NCBI GenBank assembly: GCA_903826865.1
Contig: CAIKGD010000007.1
Coordinates: 1 to 64,000 of the forward strand
DNA: 64,000 bases
Direction of reading: 5' to 3'
Origin: an uncultured Verrucomicrobiota bacterium
Lineage (GTDB): Bacteria; Verrucomicrobiota; Kiritimatiellia; Kiritimatiellales; Tichowtungiaceae
The translations under genes and the position numbers were made by a program. This document shows, one piece after another, positions 33,402-43,200 of the stretch. The notes below the pieces were generated by a model. That model saw only the letters and a list, made by a program, of their open reading frames with translations, did no database searches and was not told the DNA's origin. Position 1 is the stretch's first letter. The number at the start of each line of letters is the position of its first letter.

Positions 33402-35927
33402 TCATCTCGACAGGCCTTCAGGGAGTTCCAGTACGGCACGCACCTTGCGGGCAAGATCGTCGCGCGTGAAAGGTTTGGCGATAAAAGCCGTGTTCTGCTC
33501 CAGCAGGCCGCGATCAGCAATCACGTCCGCCGTATAGCCGGACATGAACAGCACCTTGATGTCCGGTTTGGTTGCGCGGATCAGATCGGCCAGTTTCCGT
33601 CCGTTCATTCCGGGCATGACCACGTCGGTCAGCAGCAGATGAATGTCACCGGGGTGACGGCTGGATAATTCAAGGGCTTCTTTAGGGGTGCCCGCCAGCA
33701 GAACGTTGTATCCGAGGTCGTCCAGAAACAATTTATAAACGCCCATCAGGGACGGTTCATCCTCTACCAGCAGAACCGTTTCGCCTTTTGCTGCGGGCAC
33801 TTCTTCGAGTGCGCCGGGGCCGGCAGATTGAACAGCCTCTGCCGCAACCTGCGGCAGATAGATCCTGAACGTTGTTCCGATGCCCGGTTCGCTGTACGTG
33901 TAGATGAAGCCATGGTTCTGTTTGACAATGCCGTATACAGTGGCCAGCCCTAACCCGATGCCCCCGCCCACTTCCTTGGTGGTGAAGAACGGTTCGAATA
34001 TATGCGCCAGCGTCTCTTTGTCCATGCCGCGGCCATCGTCGCTGACCGCCAGAAACACGTATTCGCCGGGAACGGCTTCCGCGTGTCTGGAGCAGTAGTT
34101 TGCATCGATGGTGACATTGCCTGTCTCCAGCGTGACTTTGCCGGGACCTTTGATGGCGTCCCGCGCATTGAGGCACAGATTGGCGAGTATCTGGTCAATC
34201 TGGGACGGGTCGATTTTCACCGGATGCAGGTCGAGGCCGGGCATCCAGACCAGGTGGATGTTTTCGCCAATGAGCCGTCTGAGCATATTGAGCATGCCGG
34301 ATAAGGCCTCGTTGAGATCCAGAACTTCCGGTTTGATGTCCTGCTTGCGGGCGAAAGCCAGCAGCTGCCGGGTCAGCCCGGCGGAGCGTTCAGCGGCCTT
34401 TTGGATTTCCTTCAGATTGGTATAGAGCGGTTGAGACTTAGCGGTCTGTTCCAAAGCGATGGCCGTATAGCCGAGAATCACCCCCAGCATATTATTGAAA
34501 TCATGCGCCACGCCGCCAGCCAGTCGTCCGACCGATTCCATCTTCTGCGCCTGCCGGAATTGGGCTTCCATTTGACGTTGTTCGGTGATGTCCACATACG
34601 TTCCGAGCACGCCGCTGATCGCCCCGTTTGAATCGCGCAGAGGCATCTTGCTCGTAAGCAGCGTGCGGGTATTTTCTGCGGGAGTCGTCTGGGGTTCTTC
34701 CCGGTTAAAAATCGTGTCACCGCTCTCAATGATCTGCATATCCGCGTTGCGATACATTTCCGCCTGCTCACGCCAGCTCATCTGATAATCATCTTTCCCG
34801 ATGACATCCTTCGGACCGGCGAAGCCCGCATCCCGTGCGAAGGCCGCGTTACAGCCCAGAAAAACGAGATTCTTATCTTTCCAGAACACCCGTACCGGAA
34901 TCGCATTCATGATTCCTTCGAGAATCTGCTGTGATGCGCGCAACGCCTCTTCCGCCGTTTTACGCATCATAGCTTGACCGATGTGCGATGCAATTTCTTC
35001 CAGTATTTGAACGGTTTCGAGCGTGAAACAGCCTTTGCGCCGGGCATTGAGCTGAATCAAGCCGACATATCTGTCCTTGGTTCTGATGGGAACCAGCGCT
35101 ACGGAGGCATAGCCCTGATGAATGCATTCGTTGCGCGGGTGCAGTCGCGGATCTTCACCGGCCGGAATATCCAGCAGGGGTATGGAATTGTTCGTCCAGA
35201 AACTGCCTCCCGGAGTAAAGAGCGGATTGGACGGATCGGTCTTGCCGCAAAGCACCAGCCCGCAGGTACATTCCAGACAGATCGTGCCGTCTTCATCCCG
35301 GCAGACTCCGCCATCCGCGCTGCGCCCGGACAGTGAATTTTCCGTATGCAGAAAAATTTCCGGGAACCCTTCCTGAACGAAATACGGGAAGTCCTCTCCG
35401 TTTTGCAGACGAATGCCTGCGGCATCGACTCCGGTTCGCCGCTTCAATACGGCGAGGACTTTCTGAATGGAGTTCTGAATGTCTTCCGAACCGTTGAGGA
35501 TTTGCAGAATTTCCCGGCTCATTTCCCGGTACTTATCGATCCGCTTGTGCTCCGTAATGTCGCGGATGTTGCACTGGATAACCTTCTTGTTATTCACCAG
35601 ATAGACATTGCTGACGAACTCCACGTCAACCCGCCGCCCGTCGGCGGTTTCCAGCGGCTTGTCTTCGTAGCGGATATATTCTTTTTTCTGCAACTCTGCA
35701 AAGTGATCCTGATTGGCGACGATGTCCTTGAAGAACCCCAGATCCCAGACCGCCTTTCCGACAAAGTTTTCATACGGGAACCCCAGCAAATTGATCAAGA
35801 ACAGATTCACATCCACCACGATTCCGGTTTCGGCATCGAGGATCAGAATACCGTCCTTCGCCGTCTCGAACAGCCGCCGGTAGCGAAGTTCCGAGGCAGC
35901 CAGCGCATTATCCGTGTTGTCATCCAT
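33402..35927 (-). CDS. Hybrid sensor histidine kinase (PAS-GAF-PAS-kinase-receiver)
   Basis: 841 residues, cytoplasmic. PAS (~15-135, 'RYRRLFETAKDGILILDAET'), a GAF domain with a cysteine-rich segment 'DGTICLECTCGLVLCGKTDP' that may sense redox or a metal, a second PAS ('IPVRVFWKDKNLVFLGCNAA'), a HisKA/HATPase core with phospho-His in 'GGVAHDFNNMLGVILGY', and a C-terminal receiver with Asp in 'LLLTDVVMPGMNG'. No DNA-binding domain. The ATG at 35927 is preferred because operator 6 predicts transcription to start near 35939, after the upstream ATG at 35954. The sulfur genes follow 102 bp downstream, so the kinase may sense a sulfur or redox signal for them. Confidence 0.88.
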   Translation of the reverse strand: MDDNTDNALAASELRYRRLFETAKDGILILDAETGIVVDVNLFLINLLGFPYENFVGKAVWDLGFFKDIVANQDHFAELQKKEYIRYEDKPLETADGRRVDVEFVSNVYLVNNKKVIQCNIRDITEHKRIDKYREMSREILQILNGSEDIQNSIQKVLAVLKRRTGVDAAGIRLQNGEDFPYFVQEGFPEIFLHTENSLSGRSADGGVCRDEDGTICLECTCGLVLCGKTDPSNPLFTPGGSFWTNNSIPLLDIPAGEDPRLHPRNECIHQGYASVALVPIRTKDRYVGLIQLNARRKGCFTLETVQILEEIASHIGQAMMRKTAEEALRASQQILEGIMNAIPVRVFWKDKNLVFLGCNAAFARDAGFAGPKDVIGKDDYQMSWREQAEMYRNADMQIIESGDTIFNREEPQTTPAENTRTLLTSKMPLRDSNGAISGVLGTYVDITEQRQMEAQFRQAQKMESVGRLAGGVAHDFNNMLGVILGYTAIALEQTAKSQPLYTNLKEIQKAAERSAGLTRQLLAFARKQDIKPEVLDLNEALSGMLNMLRRLIGENIHLVWMPGLDLHPVKIDPSQIDQILANLCLNARDAIKGPGKVTLETGNVTIDANYCSRHAEAVPGEYVFLAVSDDGRGMDKETLAHIFEPFFTTKEVGGGIGLGLATVYGIVKQNHGFIYTYSEPGIGTTFRIYLPQVAAEAVQSAGPGALEEVPAAKGETVLLVEDEPSLMGVYKLFLDDLGYNVLLAGTPKEALELSSRHPGDIHLLLTDVVMPGMNGRKLADLIRATKPDIKVLFMSGYTADVIADRGLLEQNTAFIAKPFTRDDLARKVRAVLELPEGLSR

Positions 35928-35968
35928 GGTTCTCACAGGGCGACGGTAGCGCAACAGAATATCTGCTC

Positions 35969-35988
35969 CTATGGGGTAAAACCCTACC
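35969..35988 (-). promoter_or_regulatory. Operator palindrome 6 (toward PAS-GAF kinase and sulfur genes)
   Basis: Minus-strand GGTAGGGTTTTACCCCATAG, perfect match. The -10 (CGCTAC) starts 17 bp downstream, preceded by GTTG as in copies 7, 11 and 12. Start codon 42 bp away. Confidence 0.8.
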
Positions 35989-36080
35989 GGCAGGAGACAC
36001 TGATGATATATATTTGCCTTGTTTGCCTTATTGAATTATAAAACAGCCGGTTTGCAGGCAGTCAACGGAAAGGAACCTGT

Positions 36081-36719
36081 ATGAAAATTATAAGGCTGGC
36101 AGCAGCCGTCGTTTGTTGTGCATCAATCACTTTCGCTGAAACAACCCTTGAGCTGCTCAAACAGCGGGCGGAAGCCGGTGACGCGACCGCACAAACCTTC
36201 CTCGGTATGGCTTATCACCATGGCTATGGAGTTGTGCGGGATCAGGAATCGGCGAAGCAGTGGTTTTCCCGTGCGGCCGATCAGGGCGATGCTTTTGCTG
36301 CGAAACAGCGTGATTATTCCGCAGGGCTGCGGGCGATGTCGCCGGAAAACATCCAAAAGAAAATCGAACAGGCCTCGTCGGCAGCATTTGAAGGCTGGGT
36401 TGCTTTGGATGAACTGGTCTCCAGCCGCGACCGGTATATCGGGAAAGTTATAGAATTGAATTTTTCGGCCGTTCCGGTGACCGGCGGATCGCCGGTTGGA
36501 ACTTTGTATATGTATATTCGAGAGCCGCAGGCTGACAGAGATGCTTCGGTCGACAGGCTTTATTTATGCGGCGAGGGGGCATTAAACTGGAAACTTGGAA
36601 TTGATAAAAAATCTTACAGCTCATCGAGTTCAGTTTGCGCGCTGGTTGAAAAAGACGGGTTGATTGCGCTCGGCGTTCATCACCGGACAACCGAAAGCGG
36701 CAACGAATATAAGTGGTAA
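36081..36719 (+). CDS. Exported Sel1-repeat protein
   Basis: 212 residues with signal peptide 1-19 ('AVVCCASITFAE'). Residues ~22-75 form one and a half Sel1-like repeats ('AEAGDATAQTFLGMAYHHGY', 'QESAKQWFSRAADQGDAFA'), a protein-binding fold. The C-terminal 130 residues ('RYIGKVIELNFSAVPVTGGS') have no motif I recognise. GGAAAGGAA precedes the ATG. It stands alone on the plus strand among minus-strand regulon units and has no operator pointing at it. Confidence 0.75.
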   Translation: MKIIRLAAAVVCCASITFAETTLELLKQRAEAGDATAQTFLGMAYHHGYGVVRDQESAKQWFSRAADQGDAFAAKQRDYSAGLRAMSPENIQKKIEQASSAAFEGWVALDELVSSRDRYIGKVIELNFSAVPVTGGSPVGTLYMYIREPQADRDASVDRLYLCGEGALNWKLGIDKKSYSSSSSVCALVEKDGLIALGVHHRTTESGNEYKW

Positions 36720-36791
36720 CCTGCTGTACCAAAGCAACCGCCGTCGAACTGCGATTAGATTGCGGGAAACTTCGGAAACAATTCCGGTTCT

Positions 36792-38528
36792 CTATTTCCG
36801 GCGGTTATCCTTTCCTCTGTAGTCTCCCTTTTCGTCGGCGGGTTGTCCCGGCGGACCTTTTTGAAAGAAGCCTTGTTTGCCCGAATTGCCGGTAACGGGA
36901 GATGCCGGAATCTGTATCCGCTCCGCTTGGCGCGTTTGAGTTTCACGGGGCGGGGTGAATGTTGTTTCCCGATGGGAATTCGGTGACGACACCGTGCTTC
37001 CGCCCGTTCCGGCCGGCCGGAACGGTTGCTTGAGCTGGGTTGTTGGCATCACAGTTTCCCTGTGTTCTTCGACCGGCTGGATTGTCCGCCGGTATTCGCT
37101 CGGCGGTGTCACGGAAGGTTTGCGTTCCTTGATCGGTTGAACGGTCTGCCTATGCTCAGGTGCAGGTATTACTGAGGGCTTGTGCTCCCCGGTCGGCTGG
37201 ATGACTTGTCTGCGCTCGGTTGCTGGCATTACCGCGGGTTTGTGCTCTCCGCCCGGGTGCCCGGTTCTGTCGATGCCTGTTGCTGGTGCTTCCCAATGAG
37301 CCCGTTCCTCACGGAATGTACGCACATCGACTGCCTGTTTGGATATCTTCTGCCGCGCACCGGTGTCGATCTGCTCAAATTTCATTGAGGCCTTTTGGCG
37401 GGTGACGGCAATTCCTATGGGCTGTGCCACCTGAAAAGCCCGGCGCTGCGGTTCAGGCAGTCTGGATAATCGGGATTCCTGTTCACGAAAGGTGTGTGCC
37501 GGCCGGAGGTTTATATCGGCGCGTCGGCGATTATAGTCGTCCCGTTCGCGCGCTTCCCATCGCGGTTCGGAGCGCTGGTGCCGCCAGCGGTCGTGTTCAT
37601 AGACCGGGTCATACCAGATGTGGCGCCGCCGGCTTTCAAACCACGGAAAAATGCCGATGCGCAGATAGGCGTCATCGTAGTAATCACCGAAATAGTAGTG
37701 GCTGTAACGCGGATATGCGAACAGGCTGACGCGCAATAGCCCCACGTCAATGACGACATTGGGGGAAAAGGTGAAAGCTGTCCGGCGATAAACCGAACCC
37801 GGAAAATAAACAGGTGCAAACAGTACGCCCCGGCGGTCCAGCGAGTAATCCCAATGCCCCTCGGCAAAGATGTATCCTCGCGGTGTCATGACATAATGAG
37901 CCGGCACCCAAACCCAGTCCGGCTTTGCCGCCAGCCAGTAGCCGGCCCGCCGGACATACTGCCCGTGAATCCAGTACATGCAGGGCGGCACCCAGATCGT
38001 GTCCGGGGAAGTCTGGATTCCGGCCGGTTCTAAATCCTCGATAGCAGGCGGAGCCGGCAGGTATTCAATATTCTGAACGCCGGCAGGTGCCCAGTAACCG
38101 GCCACCCACTCCCAGCCTCCGGGCGTCTGCGCCCAGTATCCGGGAACCCAGGACATTTTCGGCGGAGCCGCCCGCCAGCAGGCGCTGACCCAGATGTAGC
38201 CGGTTCTGTCCGCATCCCACGACCAGTAACCCGGGATCCAGATATATTGCGACCCTTGGGGTCTCTCTGCCGGCGGGATTTCCTCGATGTTGGGCGGCGG
38301 CTGCTGAGGCGCGACTAAGCCGGTCTGGAGTTGCATGTTCACAGGCTCGGCAAAAGCTTCATGCACCGGGCCGCGGCTCAGAACTTCGGGCTGCTCCTGG
38401 GCCGGTACCGCCGGCGGCGTGTATGAACCGGTGCCGGCAGCATCCTGTGCTGCCAGATGACCGCCTGATGATAGTACGGCGACAAGCGCAATGGCCCGGA
38501 TTACAGGACGTGAACGGTGTGAATTCAT
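36792..38528 (-). CDS. Exported YXWGXW/WXXGXW-repeat protein with Pro-rich tail
   Basis: 578 residues; signal peptide about 1-26. The N-terminal part contains 4-5 short aromatic repeats of the YXWGXW/BcpO type ('YIWIPGYWSWDADRTGYIWV', 'SWVPGYWAQTPGGWEWVAGY', 'WVPAHYVMTPRGYIFAEGHW'). A Tyr/Arg-rich middle follows, then four Pro/Glu/His/Lys repeats like 'GEHKPAVMP', 'GEHKPSVIP', 'KERKPSVTP'. Such proteins are thought to lie in the periplasm or on the surface; the tail may bind peptidoglycan or polymers. It follows the small lipoprotein gene by 55 bp, likely one operon under operator 7. Confidence 0.8.
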   Translation of the reverse strand: MNSHRSRPVIRAIALVAVLSSGGHLAAQDAAGTGSYTPPAVPAQEQPEVLSRGPVHEAFAEPVNMQLQTGLVAPQQPPPNIEEIPPAERPQGSQYIWIPGYWSWDADRTGYIWVSACWRAAPPKMSWVPGYWAQTPGGWEWVAGYWAPAGVQNIEYLPAPPAIEDLEPAGIQTSPDTIWVPPCMYWIHGQYVRRAGYWLAAKPDWVWVPAHYVMTPRGYIFAEGHWDYSLDRRGVLFAPVYFPGSVYRRTAFTFSPNVVIDVGLLRVSLFAYPRYSHYYFGDYYDDAYLRIGIFPWFESRRRHIWYDPVYEHDRWRHQRSEPRWEARERDDYNRRRADINLRPAHTFREQESRLSRLPEPQRRAFQVAQPIGIAVTRQKASMKFEQIDTGARQKISKQAVDVRTFREERAHWEAPATGIDRTGHPGGEHKPAVMPATERRQVIQPTGEHKPSVIPAPEHRQTVQPIKERKPSVTPPSEYRRTIQPVEEHRETVMPTTQLKQPFRPAGTGGSTVSSPNSHRETTFTPPRETQTRQAERIQIPASPVTGNSGKQGFFQKGPPGQPADEKGDYRGKDNRRK

Positions 38529-38583
38529 AATCTACTCTCCATGAGTTAAATATTTTGTTTGTCTGATACGGTTGCTCAGAACT

Positions 38584-38892
38584 CTATCTTCGCTGGTGCC
38601 CGGGGTTTCGGCCTCCGTCACGGCCGTCCCTGAATCTGACCTCTCTCGGATAGTGGTCTCTTGGCAGGTCTATCCAGGGGCCGCCTCTTGCGTGCGAGTA
38701 GGCCCAGCCGCCATCCCGGTAGTAATAGTGATATCCGCCATGGTCGTAGTAGGGTTCTTCACCCAGCACCACAATCGGGGGAAGAAGCGGCACGAAGGTC
38801 ACACCCTGACCTCGGGGTCCGGGAGTCATCACGCATCCCGCGAGCATAAACGGTACAAATAATCCAACCCATACAGCTATCTTCGCTCTCAT
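38584..38892 (-). CDS. Small aromatic-rich lipoprotein
   Basis: 102 residues. Lipobox 'FMLAGC' at residues 13-18 predicts lipidation. The mature part has 'YDHGGYHYYYRDGGWAYSHA' followed by Arg/Asp/Gly-rich sequence, similar in character to the neighbouring WXXGXW protein. The ATG at 38892 starts the signal peptide; the frame extends upstream, but the predicted transcription start is near 38935. Operator 7 lies 74 bp upstream. Confidence 0.75.
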   Translation of the reverse strand: MRAKIAVWVGLFVPFMLAGCVMTPGPRGQGVTFVPLLPPIVVLGEEPYYDHGGYHYYYRDGGWAYSHARGGPWIDLPRDHYPREVRFRDGRDGGRNPGHQRR

Positions 38893-38965
38893 ATCGGTTA
38901 ATCCTTTCCTGCCTTCGGTATTCTGCACTGTGCCGGAACAGATTATGCAACGGAAGATACCGCGA

Positions 38966-38985
38966 CTATGGGGTATAACCCTACC
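38966..38985 (-). promoter_or_regulatory. Operator palindrome 7 (toward lipoprotein and WXXGXW genes)
   Basis: Minus-strand GGTAGGGTTATACCCCATAG, perfect. CATAAT, a near-consensus -10, starts exactly 18 bp downstream and is preceded by GTTG. Confidence 0.85.
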
Positions 38986-39074
38986 GGATGGAATATTATT
39001 CTGAAGCAGTGCATTGTGCAACCGCCCGGAACGGGCCGGACTCCTTCAGCATCCGGTACGTTGATTCTTTAAAT

Positions 39075-40226
39075 TCAGCCCTGTTCTGTGAGGAGTACGG
39101 CTTCCAGATATCCGGTAGACTTATCACCTTTGACCAGCCGCATCTCGCCGCCAAAAGCAGCGATGATTTGGTGAGCCACAACCGGAGCCAGTCCCAACGA
39201 TTCGGCAGACGATGCGGATCGCACCTGGGATTCGATGTCAAAAAAGTTAACGACCTGCTCAGCTGAAAGTGACAAGGCATCAACATGAATCCGCATACGA
39301 AGATCTCGCTCCTCGGCAGTTACTGTCACATGTGCCGTGTGGGTATTTTTGGAAAACGCGGCGGCCAGAAGAATCATCGTTTTCAAGGCTTTCTTTAGTA
39401 ACGGGTGATAACCGTTAAGGGGAAATGTTTTCAGAGCAGCCGGCTGTTCAATTTGAATCTGCATTTCCGGGAAGGATATTATAACCTCTGTGATAAGATC
39501 CGGAAAAGATGTGGACATCCCGTTTTCCGAGGTTAGGTTCTCCATGTCGGCAATCATCGTTGCGTCATCAATCAAATTTTGTAAACGTAAAGCACTTTGA
39601 CTGAACATATCAACGGCCTGTGTGCGATGTTCGGAGTCAGGACAAAGGGCTAAAAGCAGATTGCCGATACCTAGGACGCCGTTAGCAGGAGTGCGAATCT
39701 CATGAGAGATCATGCGCATAAAATTATTTTTGAGCCCGCCTAATTCCTGCAGCCGGTCATACGCCTTGGTCAGTTCACGGGTTCGCTTCGCCACCAGCCG
39801 CTCCAGATTTTCATTTTGATCGCTGAGCTGGCGCTGCAGAAAATACAATTTCAAGTGGGTCTCCACGCGTGCATGAACTTCTTCGAACTGAAACGGTTTG
39901 GTTACATAGTCAACGCCGCCGGCGGAAAATGCCTTCACTTTGTCCATGGTGTCCGTCAGGGCGCTGATGAAAAGGACGGGGATTTCCTTGAATGCTTCAT
40001 CTGCCTTGAGATGTTCGCACACCTCGTAACCGTTCATTTCCGGCATGTTGATATCGAGCAGAATCAGGTCGGGTTTTTCGTTCCGAACCGCCTGAATAGC
40101 CAGTTTCCCGCTTGGAACCGGCCGGACCTTGTATCCGCTTTCCTTCAGCATTTCGGTGAGTAAGTTGAGATTGGCCGGCGTATCATCAACAACGAGGATA
40201 TTGGATATGGGTGGAATCGGTTTCAT
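39075..40226 (-). CDS. Receiver-histidine kinase hybrid
   Basis: 383 residues. N-terminal receiver with phospho-acceptor Asp in 'DLILLDINMPEMNGYEVCEH' near residue 57, a coiled coil ('LSDQNENLERLVAKRTREL'), HisKA with 'FMRMISHEIRTPANGVLGIG' near residue 175, and a HATPase in which the usual N, G1 and G2 boxes are poorly conserved ('SLGLAPVVAHQIIAAFGGEM'). It may act as a phosphorelay member or phosphatase rather than an active kinase. It follows the large CHASE3 kinase by 1 bp, so both are made together. Confidence 0.85.
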   Translation of the reverse strand: MKPIPPISNILVVDDTPANLNLLTEMLKESGYKVRPVPSGKLAIQAVRNEKPDLILLDINMPEMNGYEVCEHLKADEAFKEIPVLFISALTDTMDKVKAFSAGGVDYVTKPFQFEEVHARVETHLKLYFLQRQLSDQNENLERLVAKRTRELTKAYDRLQELGGLKNNFMRMISHEIRTPANGVLGIGNLLLALCPDSEHRTQAVDMFSQSALRLQNLIDDATMIADMENLTSENGMSTSFPDLITEVIISFPEMQIQIEQPAALKTFPLNGYHPLLKKALKTMILLAAAFSKNTHTAHVTVTAEERDLRMRIHVDALSLSAEQVVNFFDIESQVRSASSAESLGLAPVVAHQIIAAFGGEMRLVKGDKSTGYLEAVLLTEQG

Positions 40227-40227
40227 T

Positions 40228-43200
40228 TCAGCTCCTTGTTCTGTTTGTCATCTCCAGCAGCTTCTGATATTCGAAATTTTCAGCGAGACTCCTCAGCTGT
40301 CCGGCAACAGAGACATCGTGTTTTTCAATCTGATGAATCAGCTTTAACATCCGGTCGAGATCGGCGGAGATCGTGGCATCATGTAACTGATGGATGAGCG
40401 TTTCCGGCAAAGCCGCCGTTTTTTCTTTTAACACGGCATCCGCGTCATCCGGTTCAGGCGTGAGCGCTGAAGATTCATCGGCATAAACATATTCAATGGC
40501 CAGCAGCGCCTTGATTTTTTCAAGCAGAACCTCCTCGCGGAACGGCTTGCCGAGAAAATCGTCTGCACCGATTCCCAAGGCCTCTTTACGATCCTCCGCA
40601 AAAGCGCTGGCCGTTACGCTGATGATCTTGACCTTTTCTCCGCCGGCACTTGCCCGGATGCGTTTGATCGCCTCATAGCCATCCATTACCGGCATACGGG
40701 TATCCATAAGAATGATATGCGGCTGCCACTTTTCAAATTCCTGAACAGCCTGTTCACCGTTTACGGCTTCCCGGGGTTCAAAACCGAGTCTTTCCAGCAT
40801 CTGGGAAAGCAAGGCCCGGTTGTCCTCTTTATCATCGGCAATCAGCACCCGGATTATCTGCTGTCCGGGCCGGAGTCCCGTCACATGGCGGGGCGTTTCC
40901 TTTTTTCTCATCGTACCTTTGCGGCCTTCCTCAATATTAATTTCGAACCGGAAAATACTGCCTTTGCCAGGCTGGCTGTGGACGATCATGTCGCCGCCCA
41001 TCAAGCGGACGAATTCCCTGCTGATGGCAAGACCAAGACCCGTTCCCATTTGAATCTTCTTGCCGCTATCGGTTTGTTCGAACGGGCGGAACAGTTTTTT
41101 GATTTCGTCTCCGGCAATGCCCATGCCTGTGTCTTCAACCTCTGCCATCAGCCGCAAGGCTGTTCCGGTTCTGGTCTTAATACCGACCCGGACGGAAATA
41201 CCGCCGTTCCGGGTGAACTTGATGGCATTGCCGATCAGATTGATAAATACCTGGCGCAATTTGTTCTCATCACCAATGACACAATCGGGCAGGACACCCA
41301 CACGGTTCACGAGACAGCGCAGATTCTTTTCATCTGCACGCATCCGGAACATCATTGAAAGATCATCCAGCATGCCGTTCAGATCAAAAGCCGCCTGGTT
41401 CAAGGATGAACGGCCCGCCTCGATCTTGGAGATTTCCAGAATGTCATTGATGAGCGCCAGCAGATGCTCTCCGCTGCGGTTGATGGTCTGCAGGTGTTTT
41501 GTCTGCACCGGTGTTAATCCCGGATCCCGCATCATCAACTGGGAAAATCCCAGGATGGCATTCATCGGGGTGCGGATTTCATGCGACATGCTTGCCAGAA
41601 ATGCGCTCTTTGCCCGGTTGGCGATCTCTGCAGATTCCTTGGCCTTTTCCAGCTCGACGGTTTTTTCCTGTAACACCTGATCCAGACATTTGCGTTCAGT
41701 GATATCGCGTGCCGCGGCGAACACACCCTGCAGCTTCCGGTCCCGGTCGTAGAAGGTGGTTGCATTGTATGACACCGCCGTTTCTTTGCCGTCTCTGGCC
41801 TGCACGGTCAGCTCGTAGTTGGTGACCTTCTTATCACTCAGCGCCAGCTTGATGCTTTTTTCAGCCCGTTCCGGATCGGTGAAATAATTTTTAAACGGTG
41901 CACCGATCAGCTCGTCGCGCGTGCTTCCGGTGAGTATTTCCATTTGTTTGTTGGTGTCGGTGATGATGCCGGACGGGTCGGTGGTCATCAGCGCGTCGAT
42001 GTTGGATTCAAACAGGGAGCGTGTATAAAACTGATGATCGCGCAGGCGTTGCGCGAGCTGCTGCTGATTTGCTTCGATCTCTTTGCGCACGGTGTTATCA
42101 GTGCCGATCAGCAGGTAGCCGATAATCGTATTTTGAGCGTCGCGCAGCGCCGTGACCGATACGACCGCCGGGAAACGGCTGCCGTCCTTGCGGATGTAGG
42201 TCAGTTCGTAAATGTCCTCGATTCCGCGGGCGGCTTTGAACACCAGAGCTTCGAAGCCCGGGGTGATCGGTGTGGCGAGCTCAATGCTCAGTGTCGTGGC
42301 GCGCGCTATCAGTTCCTGCGGGTCGGAAATATCGGCGGGGCTGATCTTGTTCATCACATCGGCGGCGGCATAGCCCAGCATGCGTTCAGCGCCGACGTTG
42401 AAAATCTGAATGACACCTTTTGCATCCGTGGCGATGCTTGAGAAGTTGGCGCTGTTGAAAATGGCGCTTTGTAAAGCGCCGGCTTTGATCAAAGCTTCTT
42501 CCGCCAGCTTGCGGGCGCTGTTGTCGGTGCCGATCAGCAGGTAGCCGATAATCGTATTTTGAGCGTCGCGCAGCGCTGTGACCGATACAACCGCCGGGAA
42601 GCGGCTGCCGTCCTTGCGGATGTAGGTCAGTTCGTAAATGTCCTCGATTCCGCGGGCGGCTTTGAACACCAGAGCTTCGAAGCCCGGGGTGATCGGTGTG
42701 GAGAGTTCGGCGCTTAACGCTTTGGCGCGTGCGATGACTTCCTGCGGGTCGGAAATGTCGGCCGGTGTAATCTTGTTCATCACGTCGGCGGCCGCGTAGC
42801 CCAGCATGCGTTCGGCACCGACGTTGAAAATCTGAATGACGCCTTTCGCATCCGTGGCGATGCTTGAGAAATTGGCGCTGTTGAAAATGGCGCTCTGCAA
42901 AGCTCCGGCCTTGAGCAGTGCCGCTTCCGCCTGTTTACGTGCAGAAATGTCCCGTAAAATTCCGGTGAAGTGACGCTGACCGCCCAGCCACATCTCAGTA
43001 ACCGCTATTTCCAGCTGAAACAAACTGCCATTCTTGCGGCGGCCCGCGACCTCTCTTCCGAGACCGGCAGCACGCGACTCATCACTCGCACTGTAATATT
43101 CGATGGATTCATTGCGCTGATCCCGGTTGAATTCGGGTATCAGCAGACTTAAGTTTTTCCCGATGAGTTCTGCGGCGGTATAGCCGAACATCTGTCCGGC

